Shown: positions 36,132 to 49,189, counted from the stretch's first letter. The stretch: DNA of 64,000 nucleotides from Sipunculus nudus (GCA_026874595.1 CM049315.1:69263916-69327915), one strand, 5' to 3'. Translations and numbers: made by a program. Notes: generated by a model from the letters alone, not told the origin.

Positions 36132-37500
36132 CGCGGCGGCGGTTGTTTAACCAATTTCATACGGGACGAACATCGCACTGACTTTGCCCATGAAAAAGTA
36201 TCGTTGTCAGTTTTATCAATGTTCCGATCTCATGGACTGATAATGCTTAAATGGAACAAAGGAAGTTAATACACATCATTATTTTTTTATTTTATACTTA
36301 GTGCTACAAATTCATTTGAGACAGATGTACATTTGTATTGTTATCCCGATAATTGTTCCCCCATGCAAACCCCATATATCAGCAATTTGAGCACTGAAAT
36401 TTTCAAGTATCCTGCATTTAAATATCCGCTTAAGTAGCAACATATCAATCATTAATATAGTAAATATGTACAGATAGGACTCGGGGTTGTTTCATGTCTA
36501 TTTGTAAATTGATTAGGTCGGAATGGCGACCTTGGAGAACACGTTCAAACTGTATATCATGCACTTTTATTTATCTCTGTTTGGGTACCTTGTTAATTTT
36601 TGTTGTTGTTGTTCATCCACAAATTATTTTCATGAGATTTGATGGAGCACTATCAATAAATTTTAGTAGGAGGTTTGTTTAATAATCAAGGAATAATTGC
36701 TAGAATATTTTGGCGGATGTCTGAATACAGCTTTTCTATTACAATAAAGACAGATACTTACAGTTTGCTTCGACTTTATTGAAAAAGAAATATTTCTGTC
36801 GTTGTGTCATCTCTAAATTAATAAATGTAAAAAAGTCTAATCTTTAAAGGTGAGATTCCGAACCTGAGACATATTTTTTTCATTACAAACAGTGTCAGCC
36901 TACTATACCCATAGCAAACCAGAAGACCATCAGACGTAGATCGCTTGCTCGTGGAATTGTTTATAACCATGGAGTACTGCGGTTGAGGCGCCTTTCCCCT
37001 TTATCCGTATTTCTGCTTGGAAAACTGTGGATGGGTGACAGTTTTCATCTATTTTTTTTTTCTCTGGTGGGCAATACAAGTTCTTGATATTGTTCATAAA
37101 TGCAGTGGAATGTAAGGGAGTTCGTCCATGGACCAGGGAACAATTACTTAAAAGTTGAGGGCGGATCGGTAACTGTTTGTATAGGAATGGATTAGGTTTA
37201 AGACAATTAATGATGATATGCTCTCTGTGAATTAATATCTAGCCGTTTAGTGGAATACCAAAATACTGTAAGCAACATGCTCAATCGAAATCTTACCTTA
37301 TGTGATAAAAATATAAAATGAGTTTTATTTGTCTGGAATAATCAATACATGTCAAATTTGGAGGGTCAGTATAGCAATATTCGTACTGGTACCAGGTGTA
37401 ACCTAAATAGAGTGTGATACAAGTTCCTACATCTTACATGCAAACATACGAATTAATTGATATATGGAGAGTAAGGAATCCATCTTATTCGAATTTCACT
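36132..37500. other. upstream region of the discoidin gene; no gene seen
   Basis: AT-rich, without a supported ORF. The first 60 bases upstream of the ATG at 36,131 are the only GC-rich part and may be the 5' untranslated region. No clear TATA box was found. Confidence 0.5.
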
Positions 37501-40500
37501 TGAAGAAGTAAGAAACATACTATAAAAAGAAGGCTTGGTTATGTTCTAATCTCGAGTTATTTGAATAAGCAGGTCATACAGGTTAATATAATTCCAGCAA
37601 TTTTAACAGATCATTCGGCAGTGAAATGTAATATGAAATCACCCAGTGTTTGCAAACATGGCCCGTCCTTCTGGAAATTAAATGTGTCCCTCATGGAAGA
37701 TCCAGTTTTTGTGTCACCAATGCAAGAAAACATAAAAAAGTAGAAGGAGCATTATGAAAATAAAAATAGGGAGACAGAATGGTGGGAATATCTAAAGTTT
37801 AAAATTAGAGAATATTCAATTTCATATTCTAATAGAAAATGTAGACGTGAAAAGCTAATACTGAAAATAAACCTAGAGAAAAGTTTAAAGGATGTTAAAT
37901 TCAACTCGCACAGCTGTAATAATCAAACTGAGATCGATCAAATATGTCGAGAAATAGATAAGTATTATGAGAGAAAAGTAGATGGCTCCGTAATAAGATC
38001 TAGAATCACATAGTTTTAGGAAGGGGAGCGTAATTCAAAGTATTTTATGAATCTGGGAAAGAAAAAACAAAGCCAAAACTACCATAAGAAGATTATTGTG
38101 TAATGGAAAAGATATAACAGATCAGCGAAAAATTATGATAGAACTGAAGAGGTTTTTATGAAGAAAAGTACACTTGTACAGGTACCTTTTCAAAACAAGA
38201 ATGTACACAACTTCTGTCAGAGTATGATACTCGAGTCCTATCAGATATGCAAGCAGCTAGTTGTGATAGACTGATTTAAAAAAAAGAAGTCTTGTCAACG
38301 TTGAGATAAATGAAAAAAATATTAAAACTCCCGGGAATGATGGATTTCCAAAAGAATTTTTTATCTCGTCGGGAAGGATCTCGTTAGTTGTTTGCCCAGA
38401 TGTTTTGAGGAGGGTAAGGTAACTACAAGTCAAAGGCAAGCAGTGGTTAATTTGATAGAAAAACTAGTTAAAGATAATCGTTTAATCTCATCATGGCGAC
38501 CAATTAGTTTGTTAAATGTCGATTATAAGATATTAAGTAAAATTTTAGCACGGCGTTAAAATGTTTTCCTTCCTAACCTGATTAATGAGGACCAGACGGC
38601 CTTTGTTCCCGGGGGAACCATTTGTGAAACGAACCATTTAATCTGTGATATCTTATATTATTGTATCAAAGAAAATAAACCTAATATCTTGTTTCGACTC
38701 CATAGATCGTAACTATATGTTCAGTGTTTTGGAAAATGTTGTCTTCCAGACAGGTTTTATTAAATGGGTACAACTTCTTCATAACGATATCCAAAGCTGT
38801 ATAATAAATAATGGATACCCCACAGTATATGTCAGATTAGCAAAAGGTACCAGACATGGAGATCCCTGGCGTCATATTTGTTTGTCATGGCCATTGAGAT
38901 CCTAGCAATAATGGTACGTAAATCTGTGTCTATCAAAGGGATTAATATTAACGGCTTTGAAATTAAACAGTGTATGTATGCATACGATACCACATTTTTG
39001 GCAACAACGGTGGCTTGAGGTTGCTTGATATTGATACAATAATAGAAACTCAAAGATTTATGTGGATGAAGAAAATCATCACAGGTGACACGACAATATA
39101 CGTAATAATACCTGATCTTTATTTAAAACTCGTAGGTGGATGTAATAGTATCAGAGGTAACTTGGATCCTGAAATTTTAAAAATAGGAATATTATCTTTT
39201 TTTTTACGTTGCCTTAATGTATGGCACTCTGTTACCTCCGGGGAACCATTAAGTAAAGAAACAATCTTGACACAACTTCTACCGAATAACAGATACATCA
39301 TGAAAGGAGGTAAATCAGTGTATTATTATTTTCTTGATATTCTTGGTATAAAATATGTTCGTGATGTGTACGATGACAGAGGTAAAAAAAGAAAATTTAA
39401 TGAAGTTGTAGCAAAAACAGTTATGCTTACAACAAATTCTATATCAACTGGATAGCTCTGCAAAGGGCTATTCCACAAAAATTTTTCAGGATAATGATTT
39501 AAACAGATATTTTGAGGTTAATAGTGTTTCGGTATTAAATAATGTAGTTATATCCTACAATGACGTGGTTCTAGATTTAGACAAACTCATATTCTGAAGT
39601 GTCGACGACAAAATAATATCATGTAAAATTTCTGAACCAGTCTTCAAAATAAAGTTACCAAACCTTTATAAAGACCTCAACTTGAACCGAGCAATTAATT
39701 ACGCTTACAAGACCACTCTGGACATGTATCTAGGGAAATTTCAGTTTCAGAATTCTGCATATCATCCTCGCTGTTAACGAAAATCTATTCAGATGGAGGA
39801 TAACATACACAAACAGATATTCTAATTAGTTAATTGAAAATAAACCTATTGATCATTTATTCTGTGATTTCACATTTCATAAAACTGTTACTTGCAAATT
39901 TAGTCTTGGGCAAAGAACTTTGGATTAGAGATGCCAAGCCTCGGTCGTCAACGTTTATACACTGGAGCAGAAAAATCAGAACATGCTGCCCTTGTAAATA
40001 TGTTGATGTTGGTCTACAAGATCATCGTTTAAGTGATCGGAATAATCTGGCACTTCTTTAATTGGATCAGTATGTGACAAAACTGACGAGATTTGAATAT
40101 CTTGAACGCAAACTGGCGGGAAAAAATCACAAAAGTACTATATATGAAATAAAATGGAAACCAATTCCTCAAACTATACTAAACAAAAAGGGATGTTTAT
40201 TATTCAACGACTATCATTTTGCAATATACAGCCAGGCGGTGACCCTTTTGGCTTCATGGGTGTGTATATAATATGTGTTTTTATTTCAATTTTATGTGAA
40301 TATAGTATGAAATGTAAACAATAGGAAACGTCAGTTTTTGTATTGATTTCACAATTCGATCTGTGAAGTACTGTAAGACAAACTTATTAATTTCTAAAAA
40401 TAATAATGATTTGAAATAATGGAATGTTCAGTGATAAACACATTTACGTAAATACATGAACTGGGGAGCAGAAAGTTTTATATAAATATATATTTATGTA

Positions 40501-40885
40501 TTTGTATCAATGTACCTGCCGGATACTAAATTTTATACAGGTAATTTGGGTTTCGTAATATCTAAAAATCATAAAAATTCTAAAACTATATGAAACTTGA
40601 CAGATATATATGGTATTCGCAGGTAAAACATGGAATTGTACTTGTTATTTGGTTTGTAACTCACTGTTGTAAATTTCATAATAGTCTCTGATGTCATTGA
40701 TGAAACCTATTTTTAAAAAAATAAAGAACAAGTACAAATCTGAGACATCATAGAGAGAGAGAGAAAAAAAATCCCAATTTTGTAGAAAAGTAAATATTAT
40801 AGCCAGCCACACGTGACACCCCCACCCTCTGAAGTTTGACAACGTTTTGCTAAGCGTAGTAGATGAACAGAAAATCCTTATAATT
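37500..40885 (+). mobile_element. L1-like LINE relic, copy 2 (endonuclease end, RT, 3' part)
   Basis: Fuller copy of the LINE at 1-2,264. It shows the end of an apurinic-type endonuclease (IIPAILTDHSAVKCNM near 37,585), a linker, and the L1-like RT opening (SSWRPISLLNVDYKILSKIL near 38,490; NEDQTAFVPGG near 38,585). Motif A is lost by a 22-bp deletion at about 38,694 relative to copy 1. The altered YAYD active site and the frame change after the RQGD-type motif (RHGD here) are shared with copy 1. Many stops; dead. Homology to copy 1 ends near 40,885. Confidence 0.85.
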
Positions 40886-41000
40886 TTTTGTGAAAGATGC
40901 CTCAATATGTCTTCTTTACTTTGCCCGTTTAAAACATTTTCTCATTATGGAGGCGGAAAAACAACATATTTGAAAATATTTTTCGGGGTAAAAAAATATT

Positions 41001-41045
<45 letters not shown>
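41001..41045. repeat. (AC)n(AT)n microsatellite
   Basis: AC dinucleotides to about 41,019, then AT dinucleotides. Next to it (41,080-41,156) is a truncated, opposite-orientation copy of the MITE at 47,760, with the end motif CTGTGGCGGATCCAGG on the minus strand. Confidence 0.9.
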
Positions 41046-41046
<1 letters not shown>

Positions 41047-41197
41047 CAATGATAAAAATAATAATGCATACATACTTATTGCTTAATACCCATCAACCGC
41101 TTTCCTGGAACGGCTATATTAGCGTACCCATCTTCTAGAATTCCTGGATCCGCCACAGCAAGTTGACAGCTTGTTTCAGAATCACGCTTGAAATATC

Positions 41198-41765
41198 GCA
41201 CTGAGTGATGCTCGTGACGTCATCACTACAACGGACTTTTCATAAAAAAAAACCACCTCGAAGTCACAGTTGTCGTTTCCCATCAGCATACACTTGGCCT
41301 AGTCCGTGTACATAGTCACTTTAAGGGTCTTGGACTTGACCCTGTCAACGAATCAGTAAGAATGGAAACACATATATGGTTCACAATCTATTTTAAAAGA
41401 GAATATGTTATCATTTGTGTTCAAATGATATTTTTCTCGACGTTTTATAACATGTCATATATCTTTCATGACAATGACATAATATGTGAACTTGCTTTAG
41501 TAAAGATAATAATTGATAAAAAGTAATAAAATCGAGTAAGATCTAGATCTGTTTTAAAATGCCCGACATGCATTTACTGTACCTATTTGTTGAGAGACAA
41601 AGAGAATAGCACATGTTCTCCGTACTGACCTTGCCGCATGCTGGGACCTCTTCCAGTATTCCCTGGGGCAGCCTGTCGTTGCTGGACTCCCTGACTGCCG
41701 TGTTGTCAAACTGGGGCTGATAGATCTGTATCACGTGACCACCAAGGCTGATCTTCATCACTAGT
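41198..41765 (-). pseudogene. decayed third copy of the kinase-less PLK4-like gene
   Basis: Two exon remnants in the order expected on the minus strand. 41,628-41,765 matches exon 3 (MKISLGGHVIQIYQPQFDNT; compare MKISPDGHVVQVYQPQCDNT). 41,198-41,355 matches exon 4 (KVTMYTD...KCMLMGNDNCDFE) with an internal stop and small frame changes. Other exons are missing. It lies 2.3 kb from the end of copy A, in the same orientation, so the locus once held at least three units. Confidence 0.8.
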
Positions 41766-42440
41766 CTTGTGGTACCATTATACTTGTCGTTATAGCTGTC
41801 TTAATAAATCACCACATCTTGGTATAACTGATCAGGCACACCTCATGAGCCGTAGGATGATTCTTTGTCCGTCCGTCCGTTTTCCGAGTAAGACAAATCA
41901 CAACCGTAAGAGTAGAAACTTTAAACATCACAAACTGACAAGTCCTGATAGGTCCTTTGCGGAATTTAGAACTAGGTCACTGTGACATATTTTCTCTGAT
42001 CTCTGAGTTACTTGTTGTTGTTGTTGAACACCTAATTTTTTAGTTGCATTTTTTAGTGGAGCGTGGCGGCGAATTGGTGAGGGTATTACAATTTATGCCG
42101 GGAAGGTTGAGGTTCACTTCCTGTTCTGAAATCATTCCGATTTTTAACATTTCTAACGAAAATCATGCCCTCTTTCCACCAAAGAAACTTGTTACTGGTC
42201 GTAAGCGGTAGGCAAATGTAGAACGAATAACCTTCTATAGCGCCTATTATGGCTGCTTGGGTTTCATGTTCCTCCAAGGGGCTGAGAAAAGCTACAAAAT
42301 TGAACAGATTAGAAAAGATTAAATAAGCAAAGTGTACATTCGGATGAGACAGACATCACCGTGACATGTATATTTTGGACTAAAAGGGTCTAATTTGCAG
42401 GATTTTGTGGCTCATAACGTTAATTCTGATATAGAAGCAC

Positions 42441-42829
42441 ATACTGTGGTTACCTGTTTGTTCGCGAGGGTTCAAATTCGCGATATTCGCGAGAAGAAAA
42501 TTATCGCGAAAATAAAACCTTCGTGAAGAAGGAGGCTGCTTCGTCAGTGCCATGTCGAAAGGAAAACAATCTTATAAATGATATGAGAGTTTCATATTAT
42601 CTGCGAATAATGAAAAGTAATGTCTTTTCTTCGATATTCACTATGGTTTTAGTACAATTGTTACGATTTCGCAGAAATATTATTTAATATATTTAATTTA
42701 TATAATTAAGATAATACTCGATGTAGGTTATTGTTTGTTTAGGTCGCGAAAATGGAACCCTTGCGAAACAACGAAAACGTAAAAACCGCGAAATTTTTAC
42801 CTCGCGAATATGAAGCCAAGCACAGTATG
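42441..42829. mobile_element. MITE with CATACTGTGGTT inverted ends, about 390 bp
   Basis: Left end CATACTGTGGTT and right end AAGCACAGTATG are inverted copies (11 of 12). Inside, CGCGAA-rich words also mirror each other (TTCGCGAGG...CCTCGCGAA). The ends fit a TA duplication (TA-CTGTGG..CACAG-TA), as in Tc1/mariner-like elements, but AT is also possible. No ORF. Confidence 0.65.
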
Positions 42830-44060
42830 TTCTGACCATTAGAGCTAGGAAGGTCAAACGTCACATGCATCAAAGATGAGTTATTTCCACATATATTAGC
42901 TCTATAAATGGATATTGCCGCTATACTACTCCAGAGGAAGTTATTTAGGTCTGATAGGGCCCAAGTTTTACGGAAAACTTGTAGTCTGATTGGCCATCTG
43001 GTCGCTGTACAGAGCTGTACAATCTATAAATGTGTCAATAGTTTACATTCAAAACAACAGGTGGCGTCTGTGTGTTTAACCATGCAAATATTGTTCCCTG
43101 ACGACTGATAAGCAGAACACTCATACATCTATTACCACAGAACAATCAGGAAAAAACGTTGCGTTCAACATATATTTTAATATTAGGACTTTATTGATAT
43201 GTCGTATGGTATTGTGTTTATTCCCCAGACATACTCCTGTCTTATGAGAACCAGACACACACACGCGAAAACACACATATATCATCATCATAACCACCAC
43301 CAAAAACAAATGATAACAGAGACTTTTGTGCTTTTTCGACACAACCTTTTATTTTGATTTAGAATTAATAACATGCGTTTGTCAAGAAACACACACACAA
43401 TTCATATACACGCATGTACGCGCGTCGTCGTCGCACACCACACGAACATGGTCTTGCATGCTGCGCTTTTACCTCGTCTTTACCCTGTATTTGCATTTAA
43501 TCACTATCATACATGATGTTCATCTACGGTATTTAAAGGAAAGTCGCATAAAGATCATGATAAAAAAAGTTTTAAATTTTCACCTCATTTTCTAGGCTCG
43601 CATCATATCGAATATAGAGGTGTCAATATGTGCATTATTCAATATTGCGTATAATGTGGACGAGGCAATGTGTTGGCCACTTTGAAGTTTTCTTTTTTGT
43701 TCATTGCCAAACGCGCCCTAAACCTAAGACTTGGTCATTTCCGAGCATGTCTCTTTTCTTAACTCTAACTTCCGTGCTCTCTGCTCCCACCACGCTGTGC
43801 TAGATATTGGATACTGGTCTACGTCGCACATATACAGTTACTCTTCTCTCTGATCCATCAAACCACGTCCTGACGCAGTTGTTACGGTGGACCTGTGGCT
43901 CTGCTTGTGGCCGCTTCATGCATATTGTAGCTTCATGCATATTCTGTCAGCTCATTGTCAGACGCGGGGCTGCACTAACCGACCGGTCGTGGTTTACAGA
44001 CTTGTAAAAACTTGTAACAATTAAATGCTTTATGGACTTGGTTTTTCCTCGGCTCTTCGT

Positions 44061-46969
44061 TCAAGACGTCTGTGCTGTCCTCAGCTTATGAAACACTGCG
44101 GGCAGAGTGTCCATCTTCTGTCTCACCTCCAACGGGATATGGTCATTCTCCTTAAAACTGTAACAGACAGAAAGAGAAAATAAGATGTAACCCCAAATTA
44201 TATATACAGTGACAAGATAAATATGGTAAAATAAACTGAGACATAGAGTCTGGTATTGACGCAATGATTCATATCAAGCAATTTAATCTGATTTTAAGGT
44301 TTAATTATTTCTATTTTGCCTGTGAACTAATTGATTCGAATATGATTATAGTCAATGTAAGTAGCTCCGCTGAGATATGCTAGGTTTTCCATTTAGCTGG
44401 CATGTGTAAAGACATTTATAGGTTATATTTTTCAACAATATATAAAGTTATATTTGGGTTAAGGAAATACGTACCTAGCTGAGAATCCATTAGCACCAAT
44501 ATACTTCATGACCATGGGACTGGGTTGAAGTTTAAGTTCTGAACCGTCAACAAACTGGACAGACACTTCCCTGTTGGACCACTGAGTGCCACAGCCGATA
44601 CCAGGGACAAATACTTTACACAGGACCGTTGGTTCTACCAGGGACCTATAGTTACTGATTGGTAGTGGTGAAGCAGACGATGGTGAAGGTGGCGCCACCT
44701 GGTTTAGCGGGGATTCCGGAGACGCCGCCATGTTTGAAGGTGGATTGAATGACAAAGATGATGTCCTCGTTGAACAGCTGGTTTGTTGTGTTGCTTTCTT
44801 TTCTAAGTTCGACGACTCTGTCCGAGGAGACGAAACACGTGATGCCGGAGCTGTGTACCTCGGATTTGAAGGAGAGTTGGTCTTGTTGGCAGGAGGAGGA
44901 CGGCTGCAAAAGAAAAAAGACCAGATGATTAGTCCCAGCGTGCGTAATCACACTGAATTTGCGAATGATAATATTATCCTAATATTTTGTATTATCTGTC
45001 TTCACTGAAGTCAATAATGATTTACGCATTAAAAATATACAATAAGGGACCAGTCGTTATTCTAGTATCTTTAAATTAACTGGAACAAATTATTGTTAAA
45101 AATAGATACTATATCGGATGTTAACTTAACCTTTTACCAAACGTTGTATGTAGAAATCGCTTCGTTTAATCATTGGTTGTTTAATCATTAATCAAGCGCT
45201 GTGAGTCTGATCTTGGAGTTCAGCGCTATATAAGTACTATTCATCATTATTATTATTATTATTTATTATTATTATTATTGTAAAAAATGAATACGTCAGA
45301 TAAACTCTGATTTTTTGCTAAGATTTTACAGAAATGCTGTAATGTTTGCCTCACCTTCCGGTCACTACTGGGAAGCAGGTGGAATTTGATCTTGATCCTC
45401 CGTTCATCCCCATCGTCATCAGGGAGACAAGGTTCAGACTTTTCTGACGATACTGAAAAGACAAAATAAATTTGTAAATGAAAGGTTAATAAAACAACCC
45501 TGCATATTCCAAACAGCTTTGAATATGCACTTGTATATATGATTCTTTTTATAGCAATTATTAAAACGGGGAAGAAAATTTATAGTACTGATTATTTCAA
45601 TAGGTCTATTCAAGATTTTTTATCAAGTTCAGTTAAAATTAGTTGTAAATTCTTACCTTCATCGCATAACGGTAGATCTCCTTGTTCTTGGGGTCCAGTT
45701 GTTGGAAGCTGGTGTCAGTCTCCAGTGTGATAGAACCCCCGTTACTCTGAGTGATGATTGTGACGTCATCGTTGCTGCGGACCTTGACGCCGTCATAAAA
45801 CGCCGCCTCAAAGTCACAGTTGTCGTTCTCCATCAGCATACACTTGGCCTTATCCGTGTACATGGTCACTTTTGGTGTTCTCGACTTGACCAGTTCAACA
45901 AATCTGAAAAATAAATAAGAAATAATGTTACATTGCAAATGAACCAGAAAACAGAAAGAAAATAATAATTGTTTTTAACGAATTTTTAAGAAATTTGTAG
46001 GATATCAATTTGCTTTCATGTCCTTAAAATATCAATAATTCAGTTTTTTTTCGGTATTTTGAATACAATCACCTTGCTGCATGCTGGTACTTCTTCCAGT
46101 ATTTCTGGGGTAGCATGTCGTGGCTGAACTCCCTGACAGAGCCTGCTGCAGGGCTGGCGGGGCTGTCACTGACAGTCGTGTTGTCACACTGGGGCTGATA
46201 CACCTGGACCACGTGACCATCAGGGCTGATCTTCATCACTTCTTTCACGATTTCCAGGTCCTGTTTAGTTCTGAGAATCTCCAAGTACACGCTGCAGTCG
46301 TCTGTGATCGTCATCTGTGAAGAATGAAATGTGAATATAGAAATGATTCTCAGTAACTATCGCATTTTATCAATTATCTTTAGCTTTCCCAGTTTAGCTA
46401 AATAACACATCCAGTATCTATATTACAAATATTGATAAGTAACTGTTTTCTTTAAATAGTACAAAGTAAAATTTACAAAATATATCAATGTCAAGTTTGA
46501 CTCGTTTCCAAGGCTCTCCTTATGATAAATATACAACCTTTGAGATGACACCTTACATTTATAATGCAATGAAAACAAGAACTTACCACAAGACTGCGAA
46601 TTTTCTGACGAAAAGGCTCCAGGCGAAAAGACGTGAGAGGAAGAGTCGGACAATTGTCCACGTGACCATAGGTGACGTCATCCACTGAGGCGGAACACCT
46701 TCCTCCCTGGCTGTAACCGGACACCTGAATAAAAATAAAAAGAAAATTATGATGTATGGCTTTATGGAATAATTCAAATGTCACATTTCTGTACAGTATA
46801 TGTACATAAATATGTCTTAAGTTTAACCAAATTATATATTTTCATTTTCTGTCAACGAAATGATTAAAATCTAAATAGGCTTTAAGGAATGAATTAAAAT
46901 GTGTTCTCAATTAACTTGTATTTTTGACATTTTTTTTAAGTTCAGACTTACCATATTTTGAACTTCCAT
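44061..46969 (-). CDS. PLK4-like: kinase-less PLK4-like protein A (PB1-PB2-PB3), 7 exons, 422 aa
   Basis: Exons (minus): 46,969-46,952; 46,724-46,587; 46,314-46,073; 45,903-45,657; 45,452-45,355; 44,903-44,475; 44,157-44,061. All are GT..AG and sum to 1,269 nt with an open frame. Residues 1-6 (MEVQNM) come from the ATG exon. PB1 covers about 35-133 (FRLEPFRQKIRSLV, VMKISPDGHVVQVYQPQ, LPQKYWKKYQHAARFVELV). PB2 covers about 134-247 (MYTDKAKCMLMENDNCDFEA, FYDGVKV). A Ser/Pro-rich linker covers 248-339 and PB3 340-420 (TVLCKVFVPGIGCGTQW, VSVQFVDGSELKL). These match the C-terminal half of animal PLK4 (human 970 aa) throughout. The kinase domain and the DSG degron region are absent. In PLK4 the PB1-PB2 cassette dimerises and binds CEP152/CEP192 (Asterless), and PB3 binds STIL/Ana2. 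A decoy or regulatory role at centrioles is inference. Confidence 0.85.
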
Positions 46970-46977
46970 TGTTGTGT

Positions 46978-47330
46978 GTTGTTTCTCAGTCTAATGATAC
47001 TGCTATAGACCTTCAAATTACGATAAAGGTATATATAGTTATAACGGCTGAGGCGGGTAGTTGTATATCCTTAACTAAGACCTCGTCGAGAACATCTGAT
47101 GGATTCTGAGGACCTTTCATTTTATTTATTCACATTAAAGTTAAGAAACATGTTTGACCTCGCACGCCCCGACTCGTTTGATCTTGTTTTGTCAATCACG
47201 TGACCTCTAGGATTAATCAGTCGGGTGGATCGTTGTAGAGTAAGATATAATTAACAGTAATCAGATCAGTCGCTGCGAGCGAGCAAGGACGGAGCAATCA
47301 TCCTGAACGTAATTAGTGCACATAATAATG
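46978..47330 (-). promoter_or_regulatory. putative promoter of kinase-less PLK4-like gene A
   Basis: A TATA-like run (47,029-47,038) lies about 60 bases upstream of the ATG. A TCACGTGAC E-box is at 47,196-47,204. Both have counterparts at equal positions ahead of gene B. The block of about 250 bp around the E-box (to about 47,330) is about 90% identical between copies by eye. Conservation could also be only the age of the duplication. Confidence 0.5.
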
Positions 47331-47505
47331 AGAACATAAGCAATAATGATGATTAATTGTACTGCTGTACTATTTTCTCATACTTTTTGTTTTTACAGTA
47401 TTTATTCAAAAATTGCTGATACATAACGACTAGACTAATAATAATTTTAATGCTGTTCGTTACTATCTTTTCATGGATCTGCTTCCTATATGCTCTTTAC
47501 GTCTA

Positions 47506-47507
<2 letters not shown>

Positions 47508-47568
<61 letters not shown>
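47508..47568. repeat. (AT)n microsatellite
   Basis: About 61 bp, in block A upstream of gene A. Block B has no array at the matching place. Confidence 0.95.
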
Positions 47569-47572
<4 letters not shown>

Positions 47573-47759
47573 TATATATTCACCAAGGAAAAAAATAAAC
47601 CTCGACAGGGATAAAATTCAATTGAAGTCTAACATAAAATTTCATTTGGAGTTTAAAATTATCAAAATTGATTTTTGTAGCTTTATTTCGTGTGAATACA
47701 ACATTAGAATATGCCAGTTATCTTAATTATCTTTGGATTTGAAGCAAACTGTTGCCAAT

Positions 47760-47867
47760 GCAGTGGCGGTTCCTGAAATTCGAGAACGGGGGGTCCGAAT
47801 GTATTGGGTTAACGGTTGATGGGTATTAAGCAATATATTTATGCAATATTGTATTATCCAACTATAT

Positions 47868-47916
<49 letters not shown>

Positions 47917-48350
47917 TATTACTTTGTACGTAAAATATTTTCACCCTATGAATATATAAAATTTTATGAATATATATATGGATAAAATCTAAAGCCATGT
48001 TCATTTGGAAAGTTAGTTACAGGTACACGGGAGAGGGTATGGGAGTGTCCCCCTCCCAGATTCAGAAAATTTAAAAAAATACAATGTAAAGAGGACATCC
48101 TGAAGCAGCTATCAAATTTGAAGATTTTCTGTTCCTCAACTTCTGTTCTCTTAAATGTCTTTGCACAACGTAGTCAGACTCTAGATGGCGGGGGTTCATG
48201 TGTAGCTGGCTATATAATATTTATATTTCTTCAGAATTTGGATATTTACTGATTAGTTCAAATATTCATCGTTATATATATATATAATATATTATAATCG
48301 TAAGTATCATGTTAATATTGGGGGGGGGGGGGCTCTGGATACGCGACTGC
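47760..48350. mobile_element. MITE with GCAGTGGCGG ends, about 590 bp
   Basis: Left end GCAGTGGCGGTTCCTGAAA and right end (inverted) GCAGTCGCGTATCCAGAG, flanked by AT on both sides. It contains an (AT)n at 47,874-47,912 and a G13 run at 48,320-48,332. Block B lacks it, so it inserted after the duplication or was lost from B. Partial relatives lie at 41,080-41,156 (minus) and 60,930-61,170. Confidence 0.6.
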
Positions 48351-49189
48351 ATTGTATAGATTTACACGAACAAATCAGATATAAATACTTTTAAATGTAA
48401 TTTAAAGGAACAAGATATAAGTATATACTATTAGGTATGTTGTAATGATATAATTAAATTAATATACAATTCGTATTTTGTAATTTTTTTTTATAAATCT
48501 GGAGCAATTTGATCAAAATGGTAACAATGTGGAGCAATTTGAAGAGCTCAAAGATTAATTAATGTGAATACTACTGGTCATGCCGGACCAGGCTTTGTTC
48601 TTTCTGTGAAGTGAGCAACAGTTCATTCACGCATGAGATGACCAGTCATCCATACAGTGTGACTTGAAAGAGGTATGCCGCCCTTGCCTTGGAAAGATAT
48701 TTAGTATGAAAGGGTGATCAAGTACCCCGCCGAGATCCCAAAAATATTATACCCATCGCTCACACATACAAATTACAAAATATAAGGCAGGGTGCCAAAC
48801 TCGGCTTTTATGTGCCAGTAGAGTCACCAACTTCAAAACAGTAAAAATAACAAACAATTTTCTTTTGGTCACAGTGCAGGACTAGCACTTAGATCAACAT
48901 ACAAAAAAAAAATATACCTCACACGTCACACACGTGGAAAGATATACACCACACACACGCTCACGAATGTATCACTATGAGGTAGGCTGCCAAACTAGCT
49001 GTCCATGTGCCAACAAAGGTCACCAAACGCAAGACAGTGGGAAATTAAACAACAAAAATGTTCATTTCGGTTTAACAAGGTCAGTTGTACATTTCAGGCC
49101 ACACCTGCTACAATAAAATTGACAAGTCGTTGTTGTGAACACCCAAAACAATAATTAAAGACAGGGTGTTACCAGACATAGGTGTAATA

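Larger units (their letters stand above)
43385..48770. repeat. tandem duplication block A (contains kinase-less PLK4-like gene A)
   Basis: Matches 54,388-58,955 in the same orientation. The left edge shows TTCATATACACGCATGTA against TTCATATACACACATGTA. The right edge shows CCCCGCCGAGATCCC in both. Exons are most alike, and introns and flanks differ by small indels. Block A is longer mainly because of the MITE at 47,760-48,350 and AT arrays. Confidence 0.85.

Noticed and set aside
43121-43600. Upstream or downstream exon of PLK4-like gene A
   Set aside because: Simple CA-rich sequence and the edge of the duplication block; the stop codon of the gene is at 44,061.
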